This document shows positions 42,709-51,125 of a stretch of 64,000 nucleotides of DNA, piece by piece. Positions within the stretch are counted from its first letter, which is position 1. Every line of letters begins with the position of its first letter. This DNA is from Roseomonas sp. GTDB taxonomy: Bacteria > Pseudomonadota > Alphaproteobacteria > Acetobacterales > Acetobacteraceae. The position numbers were made by a program, and so were the translations under genes. Below the pieces are notes generated by a model. It saw only the letters and a program-made list of their open reading frames with translations, searched no databases and was not told the DNA's origin. The stretch lies in the NCBI GenBank assembly GCA_020249465.1, contig JADCFP010000084.1, forward strand, positions 21,436-85,435, read 5' to 3'.

Positions 42709-43482
42709 ATGACCCAAGCCCGCCCGCGCGTTGCCCTTTTCGTCACCTGTCTGGTGGACCTTTATCGGCCGAGCGTCGGCTTTGCCGCCATCAAGCTGCT
42801 GGAAGAAGCCGGCTGCCTGGTGGAAGTGCCGCCAAGCCAGACCTGTTGCGGCCAGCCCGCCTATAACTCCGGCGACCGCGCCAATGCCAAGGCTTTGGCC
42901 CGTTCGGTGGTGGATGCCTTCCAGGGCTATGATTATGTGGTGGCCCCGTCCGGCTCCTGCGCTGGCATGATCGCGCATCACTACCCGGCACTTTTTGATG
43001 ATGACCCGCATTATCGCGGCAAATCAGAAGCGCTTGCCGCGCGCACGCATGAGCTGGTGTCTTTCCTGACTGATGTGATGGGGATGGAAAAGGTCGCGGC
43101 ACGGTTGGATGGCAGCGTGACCTATCATGATTCCTGTTCGGGTCTGCGGGAGATGGGTGTGAAGGCGCAGCCGCGCAAATTGCTCAAAACCGTTGAGGGG
43201 CTCAGCCTGATTGAATTGGCGGAACCTGAAATCTGCTGCGGTTTCGGCGGGACGTTTTGTGTGAAATATCCCGATATTTCCGTGCGCATGGTCACCGATA
43301 AATGCCGCGATATTCAGGCGACCGGTGCCGGCACCTTGTTGGCGGGCGATATGGGCTGCCTGCTGAACATGGCGGGGCGGCTGAAGCGCGAAGGGTCTTC
43401 GGTGAAGGTGCGCCATGTGGCGGAAGTACTTGCCGGCATGACACGCGACGTGGCGCCGATTGGGGACGCGAAGAAGGACTGA
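42709..43482 (+). CDS. LutA/GlcF-like cysteine-rich Fe-S protein
   Basis: A 257-residue protein with two CCG domains: VTCLVDLYRPSVGF with PPSQTCCGQPAYNSGD near residues 12-55, and YHDSCSGLREMGVKAQPRKLL with EPEICCGFGGTFCVKYPDISVRM near 140-185. This is LutA, the ferredoxin-like subunit of the L-lactate oxidation complex LutABC, but no lutB or lutC is in the window. It may serve another hydroxy-acid oxidase, perhaps one of the Ldh2-type or Bug-linked pathways nearby. The gene is followed directly by a convergent DUF2459 gene. Confidence 0.85.
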   Translation: MTQARPRVALFVTCLVDLYRPSVGFAAIKLLEEAGCLVEVPPSQTCCGQPAYNSGDRANAKALARSVVDAFQGYDYVVAPSGSCAGMIAHHYPALFDDDPHYRGKSEALAARTHELVSFLTDVMGMEKVAARLDGSVTYHDSCSGLREMGVKAQPRKLLKTVEGLSLIELAEPEICCGFGGTFCVKYPDISVRMVTDKCRDIQATGAGTLLAGDMGCLLNMAGRLKREGSSVKVRHVAEVLAGMTRDVAPIGDAKKD

Positions 43483-43483
43483 C

Positions 43484-44092
43484 TTATTCCGCTATCGCAA
43501 AGGGGCGGATGCGGCTGATCAGATCCTCTGCCGTATTCACCCCGCCAAGCGATGCGCCAAGCCCCATGGCGGTCAGCGCCTGCGCGGTCCAGCTATTGCA
43601 CGTGTTGAACATATGAAACCGCCCTGTCGCCGGATAGAATAGGCTGAATGGGTAGATGCCGCGCGCCTTCACCGCGGCCCGCCCGGCGCCGGCGCGGTCA
43701 AAACTATCGCGCAGAAAATCCAGCAATCGGCGGAGCCCCTGCGTATCCACCGCAAATGGCAGGATGGTCACCTGCGGCCAGATGCGTGCCGGGTGATCCG
43801 GCAGCCCGGCCACATGTATGACTGCCGGACCCGGAAAGGCCGCGCGCAAGGCAAGCCAAGTGCCGGCTTCGCGCGCCGGATAGAATTCCGCATCGCCCCA
43901 GCCAAATTCGAAAAACCGCGCATGAGGGAAATCGGTGATTTCCGGGATCACGCTTTCCGGCACATCGGCGCGGGCCAAAACAATCCCGCTATGCCAGCCA
44001 TTGCTGACCACCCAAATCCGGTGCGCGGCACCGGCCGCAAAGGCCAGTGTCGGCGCAAGAAACAGCGCGCCAAGGACGGCGCGGCGCCGCAT
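43484..44092 (-). CDS. DUF2459 exported protein
   Basis: A 202-residue protein with a twin-arginine-like or Sec leader (RRRAVLGALFLAPTLAFAAG). The mature domain matches DUF2459: HRIWVVSNGWHSGIVLARAD, FFEFGWGDAEFYPAREAGTW and a C-terminal FNTCNSWTAQALTAMGLGASL with Cys and Asn residues that recall a papain-like nucleophile. The function is unknown; a peptidase or transferase role in the envelope is possible. The ATG at 44092 overlaps the fasciclin stop (TGATG), so the two are translationally coupled. Confidence 0.85.
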   Translation of the reverse strand: MRRRAVLGALFLAPTLAFAAGAAHRIWVVSNGWHSGIVLARADVPESVIPEITDFPHARFFEFGWGDAEFYPAREAGTWLALRAAFPGPAVIHVAGLPDHPARIWPQVTILPFAVDTQGLRRLLDFLRDSFDRAGAGRAAVKARGIYPFSLFYPATGRFHMFNTCNSWTAQALTAMGLGASLGGVNTAEDLISRIRPFAIAE

Positions 44093-44598
44093 CACGTGGG
44101 CAGCAACACGCCTTGCACAACATGCACCACGCCATTGCTCGCCATCACATTGGCGCGGATGATGCTTGCCGAAGCACCGGAAGGCGCCTGGCCCGGCCGC
44201 GCCGCCTGAATACGCGGGCTATCAGCCGTACCGCCCACCACGCGCACGTCAATGCCGCTCAACATGCGGATCCGTCCACCGCGTGCCTGAATATCCGCAA
44301 GGCTCAGCCGCCCCCCCGCGATCAGGCTGAGCAAAGCATCATGTTCGCCACGGCGGATGCGCTCCGGCGCGCCGGACCAAGCAAGGTTGGTTGGCGCGAG
44401 CACAGTATAAATGCCCGGACGGTCAAATAATTCGGACGCGAGGCCGGAACTGCGCAGTGCGGCGCGGAAGCTGGAAAGATTCGAATCAGCACCCAGGACA
44501 TCCATCAGCGGCGGGCCGCCTTCCTGCGCGACCTGCGCGCAGCCATTGAGCAAAAGGGCAGCACCGCCGACGGCGAATAGGGAACGACGCGACAGCAT
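44092..44598 (-). CDS. Fasciclin-domain lipoprotein
   Basis: A 168-residue protein with a lipobox-like end to its leader (RRSLFAVGGAALLLNGCAQ), so Cys20 is probably lipidated. The rest is one FAS1 domain: LMDVLGADSNLSSFRAALRSSGLASELFDRPGIYTVLAPTNLAWSGAPE near residues 32-75 and a C-terminal IIRANVMASNGVVHVVQGVLLP with the H2 motif VVHVVQGVL. FAS1 domains mediate adhesion. It is coupled to the DUF2459 gene, and both probably face the periplasm or outer membrane. Confidence 0.88.
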   Translation of the reverse strand: MLSRRSLFAVGGAALLLNGCAQVAQEGGPPLMDVLGADSNLSSFRAALRSSGLASELFDRPGIYTVLAPTNLAWSGAPERIRRGEHDALLSLIAGGRLSLADIQARGGRIRMLSGIDVRVVGGTADSPRIQAARPGQAPSGASASIIRANVMASNGVVHVVQGVLLPT

Positions 44599-44692
44599 CG
44601 GCGTTTCTCCTTGGCTTTGGGCGCGAATCGGCCCTGGTTATCCTGACCCTCTTCTGGCGCCGGGCGCTGGACGGGGCAAGCCCCTTGATGGC

Positions 44693-45124
44693 CTACTGGG
44701 CTGGCATCAGCACAATGGTGACGGTGCGTGATGGGGGCTCGGCAGCGCGAACCGTAGGGCTGAATTGGGCGCTGCGCGCTTCTGAGCGCAGCCTTTCCGC
44801 TGCAATGCCGCGGTCAGCCAGGGTGTTGGTGACGGCGCGGGCGCGCTGCGCGGCCAGTTGGATGGAGGTTGTGGCACCGCCTTCCTGCCCCGCATGGCCC
44901 AGGATGCAGATATTGCGCCCTGGTTCCGCCAAGGCGGCTTCGATGGCCGCCGCCAGCGGCGAACGCGCCGCTTCAGGGAGCTTGGCGCTGCCACGCGGGA
45001 AGGGGATGGAAAACACATCATCTTCCAGCTTTTCCGCGCCCACGCAGGAAAATCCTGTCGCCTGGGCAGGCACGGTTAGCGTGGCAAGCGTGATGCCAAG
45101 CGCAAGCAATGCAAAGCGTTTCAT
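44693..45124 (-). CDS. OmpA-like exported protein
   Basis: A 143-residue protein with a signal peptide (RFALLALGITLATLTVPAQA). The mature part resembles an OmpA C-terminal domain: FSIPFPRGSAKLPEAARSPLAAAIEAALAEPGRNICILGHAGQEGGATTSIQLAAQRARAVTNTLADRGIAAERLRSEARS, where GHAGQEG and LAAQRARAV match the peptidoglycan-binding pattern. The family's key Asp is not obvious, so binding is uncertain. Its start overlaps the stop of the JmjC gene (ATGA). Confidence 0.75.
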   Translation of the reverse strand: MKRFALLALGITLATLTVPAQATGFSCVGAEKLEDDVFSIPFPRGSAKLPEAARSPLAAAIEAALAEPGRNICILGHAGQEGGATTSIQLAAQRARAVTNTLADRGIAAERLRSEARSAQFSPTVRAAEPPSRTVTIVLMPAQ

Positions 45125-46329
45125 GCTGGCAGCAGAATTTCCGCCGCGCGGAGCTTTTCAATCAGCGCCGCCGCATTGACACCGGGGCAGGCCAAAGCGA
45201 GCGAGGTTTCCGTAATGCTGGGCTGCGTTATGATCCAGGCGGCGGGTTCAACCTCCTCGGCGGTGATCGCCAAGACACCCATTTCGGTGCGTAGCCCATA
45301 ATCCGCGCCGCGGCGGACGGTTTTCACATTGGGGCGCACGCGGAAGACCGTCCCTGTGCTGGCTTCCCCAGCCGGGCCAGCGCCACGTGCCGCCAGCAGA
45401 TCATAGCCGCCGCGTTCATACCGATACTGCGCCAGAAAGTTTTCGACGGCTTGCAGGAATTTGGGATCGCGCGACCATTCGGCGATGCGTTGGCCCAGCA
45501 AGGCCGCGCGTTGCGTAAGCGCATATTTCGCGGCCGTCGACCCATCCTGCCGCGGCAGGGGTTTGCGAAACTCTGCATCATGAAACGCGCGTTCGGTCAG
45601 CAGGCCCATGAAATCCACGCCCATCGGCGCATGCACACCGTAAGCGATGTGGACGGAATTGGGTGCCTCGGCCAAGGCATCGTGATACCAGCCACGCGGC
45701 AGATAGAGCAGATCGCCTTTTTTCAGATGCGCCTTGAAGCGCAACGCACCCTTGGATTTTTCGTGGAATTCCTGTGGCTGGCCACGGAACAACGCATGCG
45801 CCACCGGCCATTCCGCGCGACCTTCCCAGATGTTCCAGGTCTTTTCCCCTTCCACCTGCACAGCCCAGACATCATGCGTGTCATAATGCGCGTGAAACGC
45901 CTTATGGCTCTGCCACGAGATATAGACATTCGCCTGCGCCTTGCCGAGGCCAGCACCTTCCAGTGCAGTGGAAACACCAGCCAGGCCCGGTGTCAGGCTA
46001 TCCACATCATTCATGACCACGGAAGCACCACGCGCCACCCATTGCTGTAGCTTGGCAGCGATCGGTTGCAGCGTGGTTGCGCCATCACGCGACATGGCAC
46101 TTTGGCTATATTGCGCGGGCGGGATTGTGGTGCTGTCCAGCACCACCTTCAGGCTGCGTTCGGACCAGATATGCGTCATGCCGAGCAGGCTGTTGATGCC
46201 GGCCCAATCCAGCACATGGGCAAATTTCTCCGCAGCGCCGGGCAGATGCAGCGGCTGCTGATCGTAGTATTCGGCGAAGAAGCGCTCTGGCGGCATCGGC
46301 GCCAGGATATCGGCCAGGGTCATGCTCAT
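45121..46329 (-). CDS. JmjC/cupin-type 2-oxoglutarate oxygenase (RoxA-like)
   Basis: A 402-residue cupin-4 family protein. The iron-binding facial triad appears as HYD (His148, Asp150) in FHAHYDTHDVWAVQVEGEKTWNIWEG, with the distal histidine in NSVHIAYGVHAP near 227 and PRGWYHDA near 216. A LADILAPMPPERFFAEYYDQQPLHLPG start and a winged-helix-like C-terminus follow the ribosomal oxygenase pattern. Relatives hydroxylate a ribosomal protein arginine or histidine; the target here is not known. It is followed by the coupled OmpA-like gene. Confidence 0.85.
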   Translation of the reverse strand: MSMTLADILAPMPPERFFAEYYDQQPLHLPGAAEKFAHVLDWAGINSLLGMTHIWSERSLKVVLDSTTIPPAQYSQSAMSRDGATTLQPIAAKLQQWVARGASVVMNDVDSLTPGLAGVSTALEGAGLGKAQANVYISWQSHKAFHAHYDTHDVWAVQVEGEKTWNIWEGRAEWPVAHALFRGQPQEFHEKSKGALRFKAHLKKGDLLYLPRGWYHDALAEAPNSVHIAYGVHAPMGVDFMGLLTERAFHDAEFRKPLPRQDGSTAAKYALTQRAALLGQRIAEWSRDPKFLQAVENFLAQYRYERGGYDLLAARGAGPAGEASTGTVFRVRPNVKTVRRGADYGLRTEMGVLAITAEEVEPAAWIITQPSITETSLALACPGVNAAALIEKLRAAEILLPA

Positions 46330-46430
46330 GGCGCCTTATATCAGAGGAAACGGGGCGTACGCGAGGGGCCGGGGGTGGACGCCGCGCGGGGAATCGGGCG
46401 CTAATGGTCGGGAACTCACGGGGTGATGAG

Positions 46431-47264
46431 ATGCGGCTTTGGTACCAATCCCTGACCAGGCCGGATGCCTGGCCGACCTATGCCAAGGCCCTGCGGCGTG
46501 TACTGGATTCCTCAGCCGATCCAGGCACGGAAATCGCCATCCATGGCATTGAAAAGCGCGGCGGCATTGGCGACCAGTATCGCTATCTGGAATTCATCGA
46601 AACCGGCGAAGTGCTGGACAATGTGGCGCGCGCCGAGGCTGAGGGCTTCGATGCCGTGCTGCTCGGCAATATCGTGGACCCTGGGCTGCGCATTGCCCGC
46701 GAAATCGCCGGCATTCCCGTGCTTGGCTTATGCGAAGCGTCCCTGCTGACGGCCTGCCAGATGGGCGCTTCCATCGGTATTGTCTTTTCAAACGACAAGC
46801 ACGAGGCGCGCGTGGCGGAAAATATCCGCAGCTACGGCTTGGCCGGCCGGGTGGCCGCCACAGCGCGAATGGATGTCGCCAAGCTGACCGATTTGGAAGC
46901 TGCCTTTGCGCCGGGCGCATTGCGCGATTCCGTGCTCGCACAATTCCACAAGGCGGCTGAGGATTGCGTGGCACGCGGGGCCGAGGTGGTGATACCGGCG
47001 GTTGGTGTCGCGATGGTGCTACTGTTTGAAGCAGGCGTGCATGAAACCGCGCGCGGCGCGCCGGTGCTCTGCGGGCCTTTGGCGCTGCTGCAGCAGGCGC
47101 AGGCGGCGGTGAAGCTCAAGCGCGCCATGGGTGGGCGTTTCACCAGCCGGCGCGGCGCCTATGGCCAACCGCCATCGGCGCAGATTGCGGAACTGCGCCG
47201 GTATTATGGGGAAATTTATCCGGGGGTGGCCGATGCCATATCATTGCACAATCATTACAAATAA
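46431..47264 (+). CDS. Hydantoin/Asp-Glu racemase-like protein
   Basis: A 277-residue protein of the Asp/Glu/hydantoin racemase superfamily. It has LWYQSLTRPDAWPTYAKALRRVL, DAVLLGNIVDPGLRIAREIAGIPVLGLCEASLLTACQMG with a cysteine near residue 100, and VIPAVGVAMVLLFEAGVHE, where the second cysteine of the family is replaced by valine. With only one catalytic cysteine clear, racemase activity is uncertain. Some members of this group act as isomerases or decarboxylases. ATG 46431 has GGTGATGAG upstream; ATG 46404 is an alternative. Confidence 0.75.
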   Translation: MRLWYQSLTRPDAWPTYAKALRRVLDSSADPGTEIAIHGIEKRGGIGDQYRYLEFIETGEVLDNVARAEAEGFDAVLLGNIVDPGLRIAREIAGIPVLGLCEASLLTACQMGASIGIVFSNDKHEARVAENIRSYGLAGRVAATARMDVAKLTDLEAAFAPGALRDSVLAQFHKAAEDCVARGAEVVIPAVGVAMVLLFEAGVHETARGAPVLCGPLALLQQAQAAVKLKRAMGGRFTSRRGAYGQPPSAQIAELRRYYGEIYPGVADAISLHNHYK

Positions 47265-47349
47265 CTCCAACTGGCGTTCATGGCGTGATAGGCATTACAC
47301 GCTGCGGTGGAAGCGAGGCGGATAGAGGAGGCCAGAGATATGAGAGACT

Positions 47350-48567
47350 CTAGCGTGTGTGAGACCAGAAAGAGCTTTCCTGCTCCAGCCTGTAGATAGA
47401 CACCAGGTTGATAATCTCATTTAAGAACTGGTCAACGCCAAATTCATATTCAGCTCGCCGCTTACTTTCATCGAGCATATTCGAAAGCTCGAGCCCCGCA
47501 TTTGATGCTAGATACCGGACCTCGCCAATGCGGCCATCTAGCTGGTCAGACAATTCTGGACTGTCAATATCGACGGATCTGAAATTTGGATAAGCCGCCA
47601 GCTCTTGAGTCATGAAGGCAGTTCCATCAGAAATGCTGAAACATTTTGACAGGAAAGCTGCAACGACGCGCTCATGGACATATTTGAGTGTACAGGGCGA
47701 AACATTCACTAGCATTTTACTCCGCCCATATATTTCGTGCAGCTTCTCCGCAGAAACTGTTCCGTGGAACCGTGCGCGCGTATTCGTTTTCTCGATATGA
47801 GGCCAGTCGCCGAATATGTGGCCACCATGACGCATGACTTCGTGCAACATGCGTTCAGCCCTTACGGCGCGGACATATTTATCTACCTCCGTACACATCC
47901 GCAGAAATAGCGTCGTGCGCGCACCAAAGTCGATGTTATGATCCCGACAGGCATGCGCTACCAGTTGCGCGATCGTCTTGGTTTGCCCGCTCAGAGCTGA
48001 CTTTGCCGCGTCCTCGACGGCTGCGCGAAGCCTTGCCGGAAATATGTCCCAGCCACGGAGCAGTTGCCTTGGATCAACACCCGTCTTTACATAGACTATT
48101 TCGAGATCACGATCCTGCCATAAAATCTGTTCTGCATAGGGATTTGGCGGATAAAAGCCTTTGTACACAACAGAAAAATTCTGTCCCCGCATGAACTCAT
48201 GATAAACATTCTGAAAATCTTCACTTGCATAAACGTGAAAAAAACCGGGGCCTACAGTAGAGTGAAGTTGCGGGGAGTAAAAAGGCGCATCGCCCATCAG
48301 CGATATGAACGGTACCTTCAGTGAACTCCAGAGATTACCCGAATCGAGTTCCAACCCCATGCCAAACCCTTGATAGCCAAAACAGAAAAGAGGTTGGCCC
48401 TTGGAGAGAACTGCATTCAATTTTGCCGGCCAATTGTTTTCAAGCAGGTCTATTTTTGTAAGAGTAATATCAAGCAGCTTCGCTCGTTCGGCGAGGGTAT
48501 CCGTAAGCCAGGAAAGAATGCCGTTAGCATTCTGACCCACAAAGGCCACAGCGTGGTGAGATGTCAT
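47350..48567 (-). CDS. CgeB-like GT-B glycosyltransferase, AT-rich
   Basis: A 405-residue protein. The C-terminal part shows RARFHGTVSAEKLHEIYGRSKMLVNVSPCTLKYVHERVVAAFLSKCFSISDGTAFMTQELAAYP near residues 270-330. That layout fits the donor-binding domain of CgeB and other GT-B transferases, with VHERV and DGTAF in the usual places. The N-terminal half (HHAVAFVGQNANGILSWLTDTLAERAK) is the second Rossmann-like fold. Base composition is plainly AT-richer than neighbours, and the gene is flanked by AT-rich non-coding DNA, so it looks acquired. Flagellin glycosylation is a guess. ATG 48567 is preferred to 48594. Confidence 0.6.
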   Translation of the reverse strand: MTSHHAVAFVGQNANGILSWLTDTLAERAKLLDITLTKIDLLENNWPAKLNAVLSKGQPLFCFGYQGFGMGLELDSGNLWSSLKVPFISLMGDAPFYSPQLHSTVGPGFFHVYASEDFQNVYHEFMRGQNFSVVYKGFYPPNPYAEQILWQDRDLEIVYVKTGVDPRQLLRGWDIFPARLRAAVEDAAKSALSGQTKTIAQLVAHACRDHNIDFGARTTLFLRMCTEVDKYVRAVRAERMLHEVMRHGGHIFGDWPHIEKTNTRARFHGTVSAEKLHEIYGRSKMLVNVSPCTLKYVHERVVAAFLSKCFSISDGTAFMTQELAAYPNFRSVDIDSPELSDQLDGRIGEVRYLASNAGLELSNMLDESKRRAEYEFGVDQFLNEIINLVSIYRLEQESSFWSHTR

Positions 48568-48954
48568 GGTAAGGATGTATCCAAAACAGATCATCGCTGC
48601 AAGACTAAAACTCTATCCTTTTCCGACACACTCAACGAATTGAGGGGCAAGGCGGTACAAATACCCCCCCCTAGAGGTGACTGTATTTGAAGCAGGCTTA
48701 AAATGGTGCTTCCCTTGCTATTTCTTGTCTGGTTCAGCAACCCTAATGGAGCCCATTCTCAACCACCCCACTAAACTAAACACTGAGCGCGCATACCCTA
48801 GCACTGCGCGCCCAATTCGGACGGTGACCTCTGTCAGGTAATTGGCGAATCAAGACAAAAAACAAAAGTTGAAGCTGGCGGGACGAGTCGACATATCGCC
48901 ACTTTACTCGCCAGGAGTTTCAAGCATTCGTCATTAGTCTTCACGCCCAACGCA
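48568..48954. other. Gene-free AT-rich stretch
   Basis: These 387 bases contain no believable gene. They share the AT-richer composition of the neighbouring glycosyltransferase and include a C run (CCCCCCCC near 48665) and long stretches without the GC codon bias seen elsewhere. The sequence may be a decayed remnant at the edge of an acquired segment. No terminal repeats or transposase fragments could be recognised by eye. Confidence 0.5.
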
Positions 48955-50655
48955 TCACGCCCCCGCAATGATCGCATCGGCGATTTTCTCGGCTGACATT
49001 AATGTTGGAAAATTCGTATTGGCAGAGGGCACAACAGGGAAGATTGACGCATCCACCACGCGCAAGCCTTCAATCCCCTTCACCCGACCATCGATATCCA
49101 CCACCGACATCGGGTCTTCTGGCCGGCCCATGCGGCAGGAACAGGAAGCATGCCAAACGCCAATGGTTGCCTTGCGGATAAAGGCTTCGAGTGCCGCGTC
49201 ATCGGTCAACACCTGATCAATGCGGAAACCCTCGACCACGAAGCGATCAATGAAATAGCTTCGCAGAAAAGCCGGTCCATCCAGCACCATGCTGATCAAT
49301 TTGGTCAGCATGCGGTTCTTGTCATTCACCACGCCAAGCTTGCGTACGCGGTCGCTATAGCTGGCGGGGAAGTGATTATCCGTGACCTTGCCAAGCTCAT
49401 CACTCATCTGGATTGCGGCCATCATGCGAAAGCCACTCATCAGCCGATCAAGGTCGCGCTTGTCTGACAGAAGGTTGAATTCGACAATCGGTTCATCGCG
49501 CCAATTGCTGGAAGCGAGTTTCAACTGCCCGCTTTCCGAATAGGTCTTGTTCACCCATAGCAGCATGGAAGCCACTTGCTCCCCCACGGCATGCCAGGCG
49601 GATTTGCTGACGACAGCCGCGAACATATCCCCCGCCGGCACGCCTTCCATCTGGGACGAATAGCGCAGCCCAAGCAGGATGTGTCGGCGCGTTTGATTAT
49701 CCACCCGCGCACCGCGCTTCAGGAAGGAAGACAGCGCAATGGAAGGATGATCCATCAGGCCCTGGCCCACCCCCGGCAAGGCCATGCGCACCGGAATACC
49801 CAGATCACGCAAATGCCCGACGGGGCCAATGCCCGAACGCAGCAAATGCGCGGGGGAATGAATGGCGCCGCAGGACAGAATGATCTCCCGCCCCATGAAG
49901 CGCTGTTCCTGCCCGCGCACCAAGGCGACCACGCCCACGCAGCGCTGGTCTTCGAAGATCAATTCCTTCACCTGGGTTTCGCAGGAAATCGTCAGGTTTT
50001 CCCGTTTGCGCGTTTCACGGTCCAGATAACCCATGGCGGCTGAAACACGCTGTTCCTCAGCGTTCGAAATGGTGATCGGGAAATAGCCATCCTCGAAAAA
50101 CCCGTTCTGGTCTTCCAAAGCCTTGAAGCCGGCAGCGGCGAAGGATTTAGCTGCGGCCTTGGCGTGGTTATTCCAATTCTCGGGCTTGATGCGGCGGACC
50201 TTGATGCGCCCTTCCTTCCCATGGAAGGGGCCATCGAAATCAAGATCGTGTTCAACCTTTTTGAAATAGGGCAGCACCGCATCCCAATTCCAACCGGTCG
50301 CGCCACGCGCTTCCCATTCATTGTAATCCGTCGGCGCGCCGCGATTGGCCATCTGCCCATTGATGGAAGAACCGCCACCCAAAACCCGCGCCTGTTCGTA
50401 TTTGCGCAAGGGCGGTCGTTCCCCGGGATTATTGTGAGAGACAATCTGCGTATGAACGCGGAGTTCCGTCCAATGAAAGCGCGGGTCGAAATAGGCTGTG
50501 CCCGGGTAGCTATCGCGGATTTCCTTGGCTTCCTCACCGGGCGGCGCATCAGGGCCGGCTTCACAGAGCAGCACCTTATGGCCGCTGCGGGCTGACAGCC
50601 GATGCGCCAGCACAGAACCGGCGGAACCGCCGCCCACAATAATCGTATCGAACAT
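48955..50655 (-). CDS. GMC-family FAD oxidoreductase (choline dehydrogenase-like)
   Basis: A 566-residue flavoprotein. The FAD site DTIIVGGGSAGSVLAHRLSARSGHKVLLCEAG lies at residues 3-34. VLGGGSSINGQMANRGAPTDYNEWEARGATGWNWDAVLPYFKKVEHD near 85-130 is GMC signature 1, and ILSCGAIHSPAHLLRSGIGP near 260 is signature 2. WHASCSCRMG carries the catalytic His near 500, with ANTNFPTLMSAEKIAD at the C-terminus. It oxidises an alcohol to an aldehyde; the alcohol is unknown. A HIT gene lies upstream on the same strand. ATG 50655 starts at the FAD strand. Confidence 0.93.
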   Translation of the reverse strand: MFDTIIVGGGSAGSVLAHRLSARSGHKVLLCEAGPDAPPGEEAKEIRDSYPGTAYFDPRFHWTELRVHTQIVSHNNPGERPPLRKYEQARVLGGGSSINGQMANRGAPTDYNEWEARGATGWNWDAVLPYFKKVEHDLDFDGPFHGKEGRIKVRRIKPENWNNHAKAAAKSFAAAGFKALEDQNGFFEDGYFPITISNAEEQRVSAAMGYLDRETRKRENLTISCETQVKELIFEDQRCVGVVALVRGQEQRFMGREIILSCGAIHSPAHLLRSGIGPVGHLRDLGIPVRMALPGVGQGLMDHPSIALSSFLKRGARVDNQTRRHILLGLRYSSQMEGVPAGDMFAAVVSKSAWHAVGEQVASMLLWVNKTYSESGQLKLASSNWRDEPIVEFNLLSDKRDLDRLMSGFRMMAAIQMSDELGKVTDNHFPASYSDRVRKLGVVNDKNRMLTKLISMVLDGPAFLRSYFIDRFVVEGFRIDQVLTDDAALEAFIRKATIGVWHASCSCRMGRPEDPMSVVDIDGRVKGIEGLRVVDASIFPVVPSANTNFPTLMSAEKIADAIIAGA

Positions 50656-50675
50656 CACGCTTCCTCTTCTAAGTA

Positions 50676-51056
50676 TCAACCCTGCGAAATCATCCGCCCC
50701 AAGGGACGCCCGCCACAGATATGCACATGGAAATGCGGCACTTCCTGGCCGGAATGCATGCCCATATTCATCAGCACGCGATAGCCATCTGGCTCCAAGC
50801 CCAGGCCCTTCGCCACCTGGCCCACCGCACGCCAGAAGCCGGTGATTTCATCCGCACTCGCCTGCGCGCTGAAATCAGCGATGGAGACATATTTGCCCTT
50901 CGGGATCACCAGCACATGCACCGGCGCCTGAGGCGCGATGTCATGGAAGGCCAGCGCATGATCATCCTCATGCACCTTCTTCGCCGGGATTTCGCCGCGC
51001 AGGATGCGCGCGAAGATGTTGCTGTCATCATAGGGGCCAAGGCCATTGACCGGCAT
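50676..51056 (-). CDS. HIT-family nucleotide hydrolase
   Basis: A 126-residue histidine-triad protein, which cleaves nucleotide monophosphates from leaving groups. It has NIFARILRGEIPAKKVHEDDHALAFHDIAPQAPVHVLVIPKGKY at residues 13-57 and the triad HFHVH near residue 111 in GQEVPHFHVHICGGR. Length and order match HinT-type proteins. The start is ATG 51056. It is followed after 20 bases by the GMC gene, but a shared function is not evident. Confidence 0.92.
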   Translation of the reverse strand: MPVNGLGPYDDSNIFARILRGEIPAKKVHEDDHALAFHDIAPQAPVHVLVIPKGKYVSIADFSAQASADEITGFWRAVGQVAKGLGLEPDGYRVLMNMGMHSGQEVPHFHVHICGGRPLGRMISQG

Positions 51057-51125
51057 GGGGTTATGCCTCCCTCGTGGAAATTACCTGCCTCACCATGCCA
51101 TGCGCAGCCAGGATTGGAAGCCCGC

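Noticed and set aside
48568..48954. A possible insertion-sequence remnant.
   Set aside because: No transposase fragment, terminal repeat or target duplication can be seen by eye, so only the composition change is reported.
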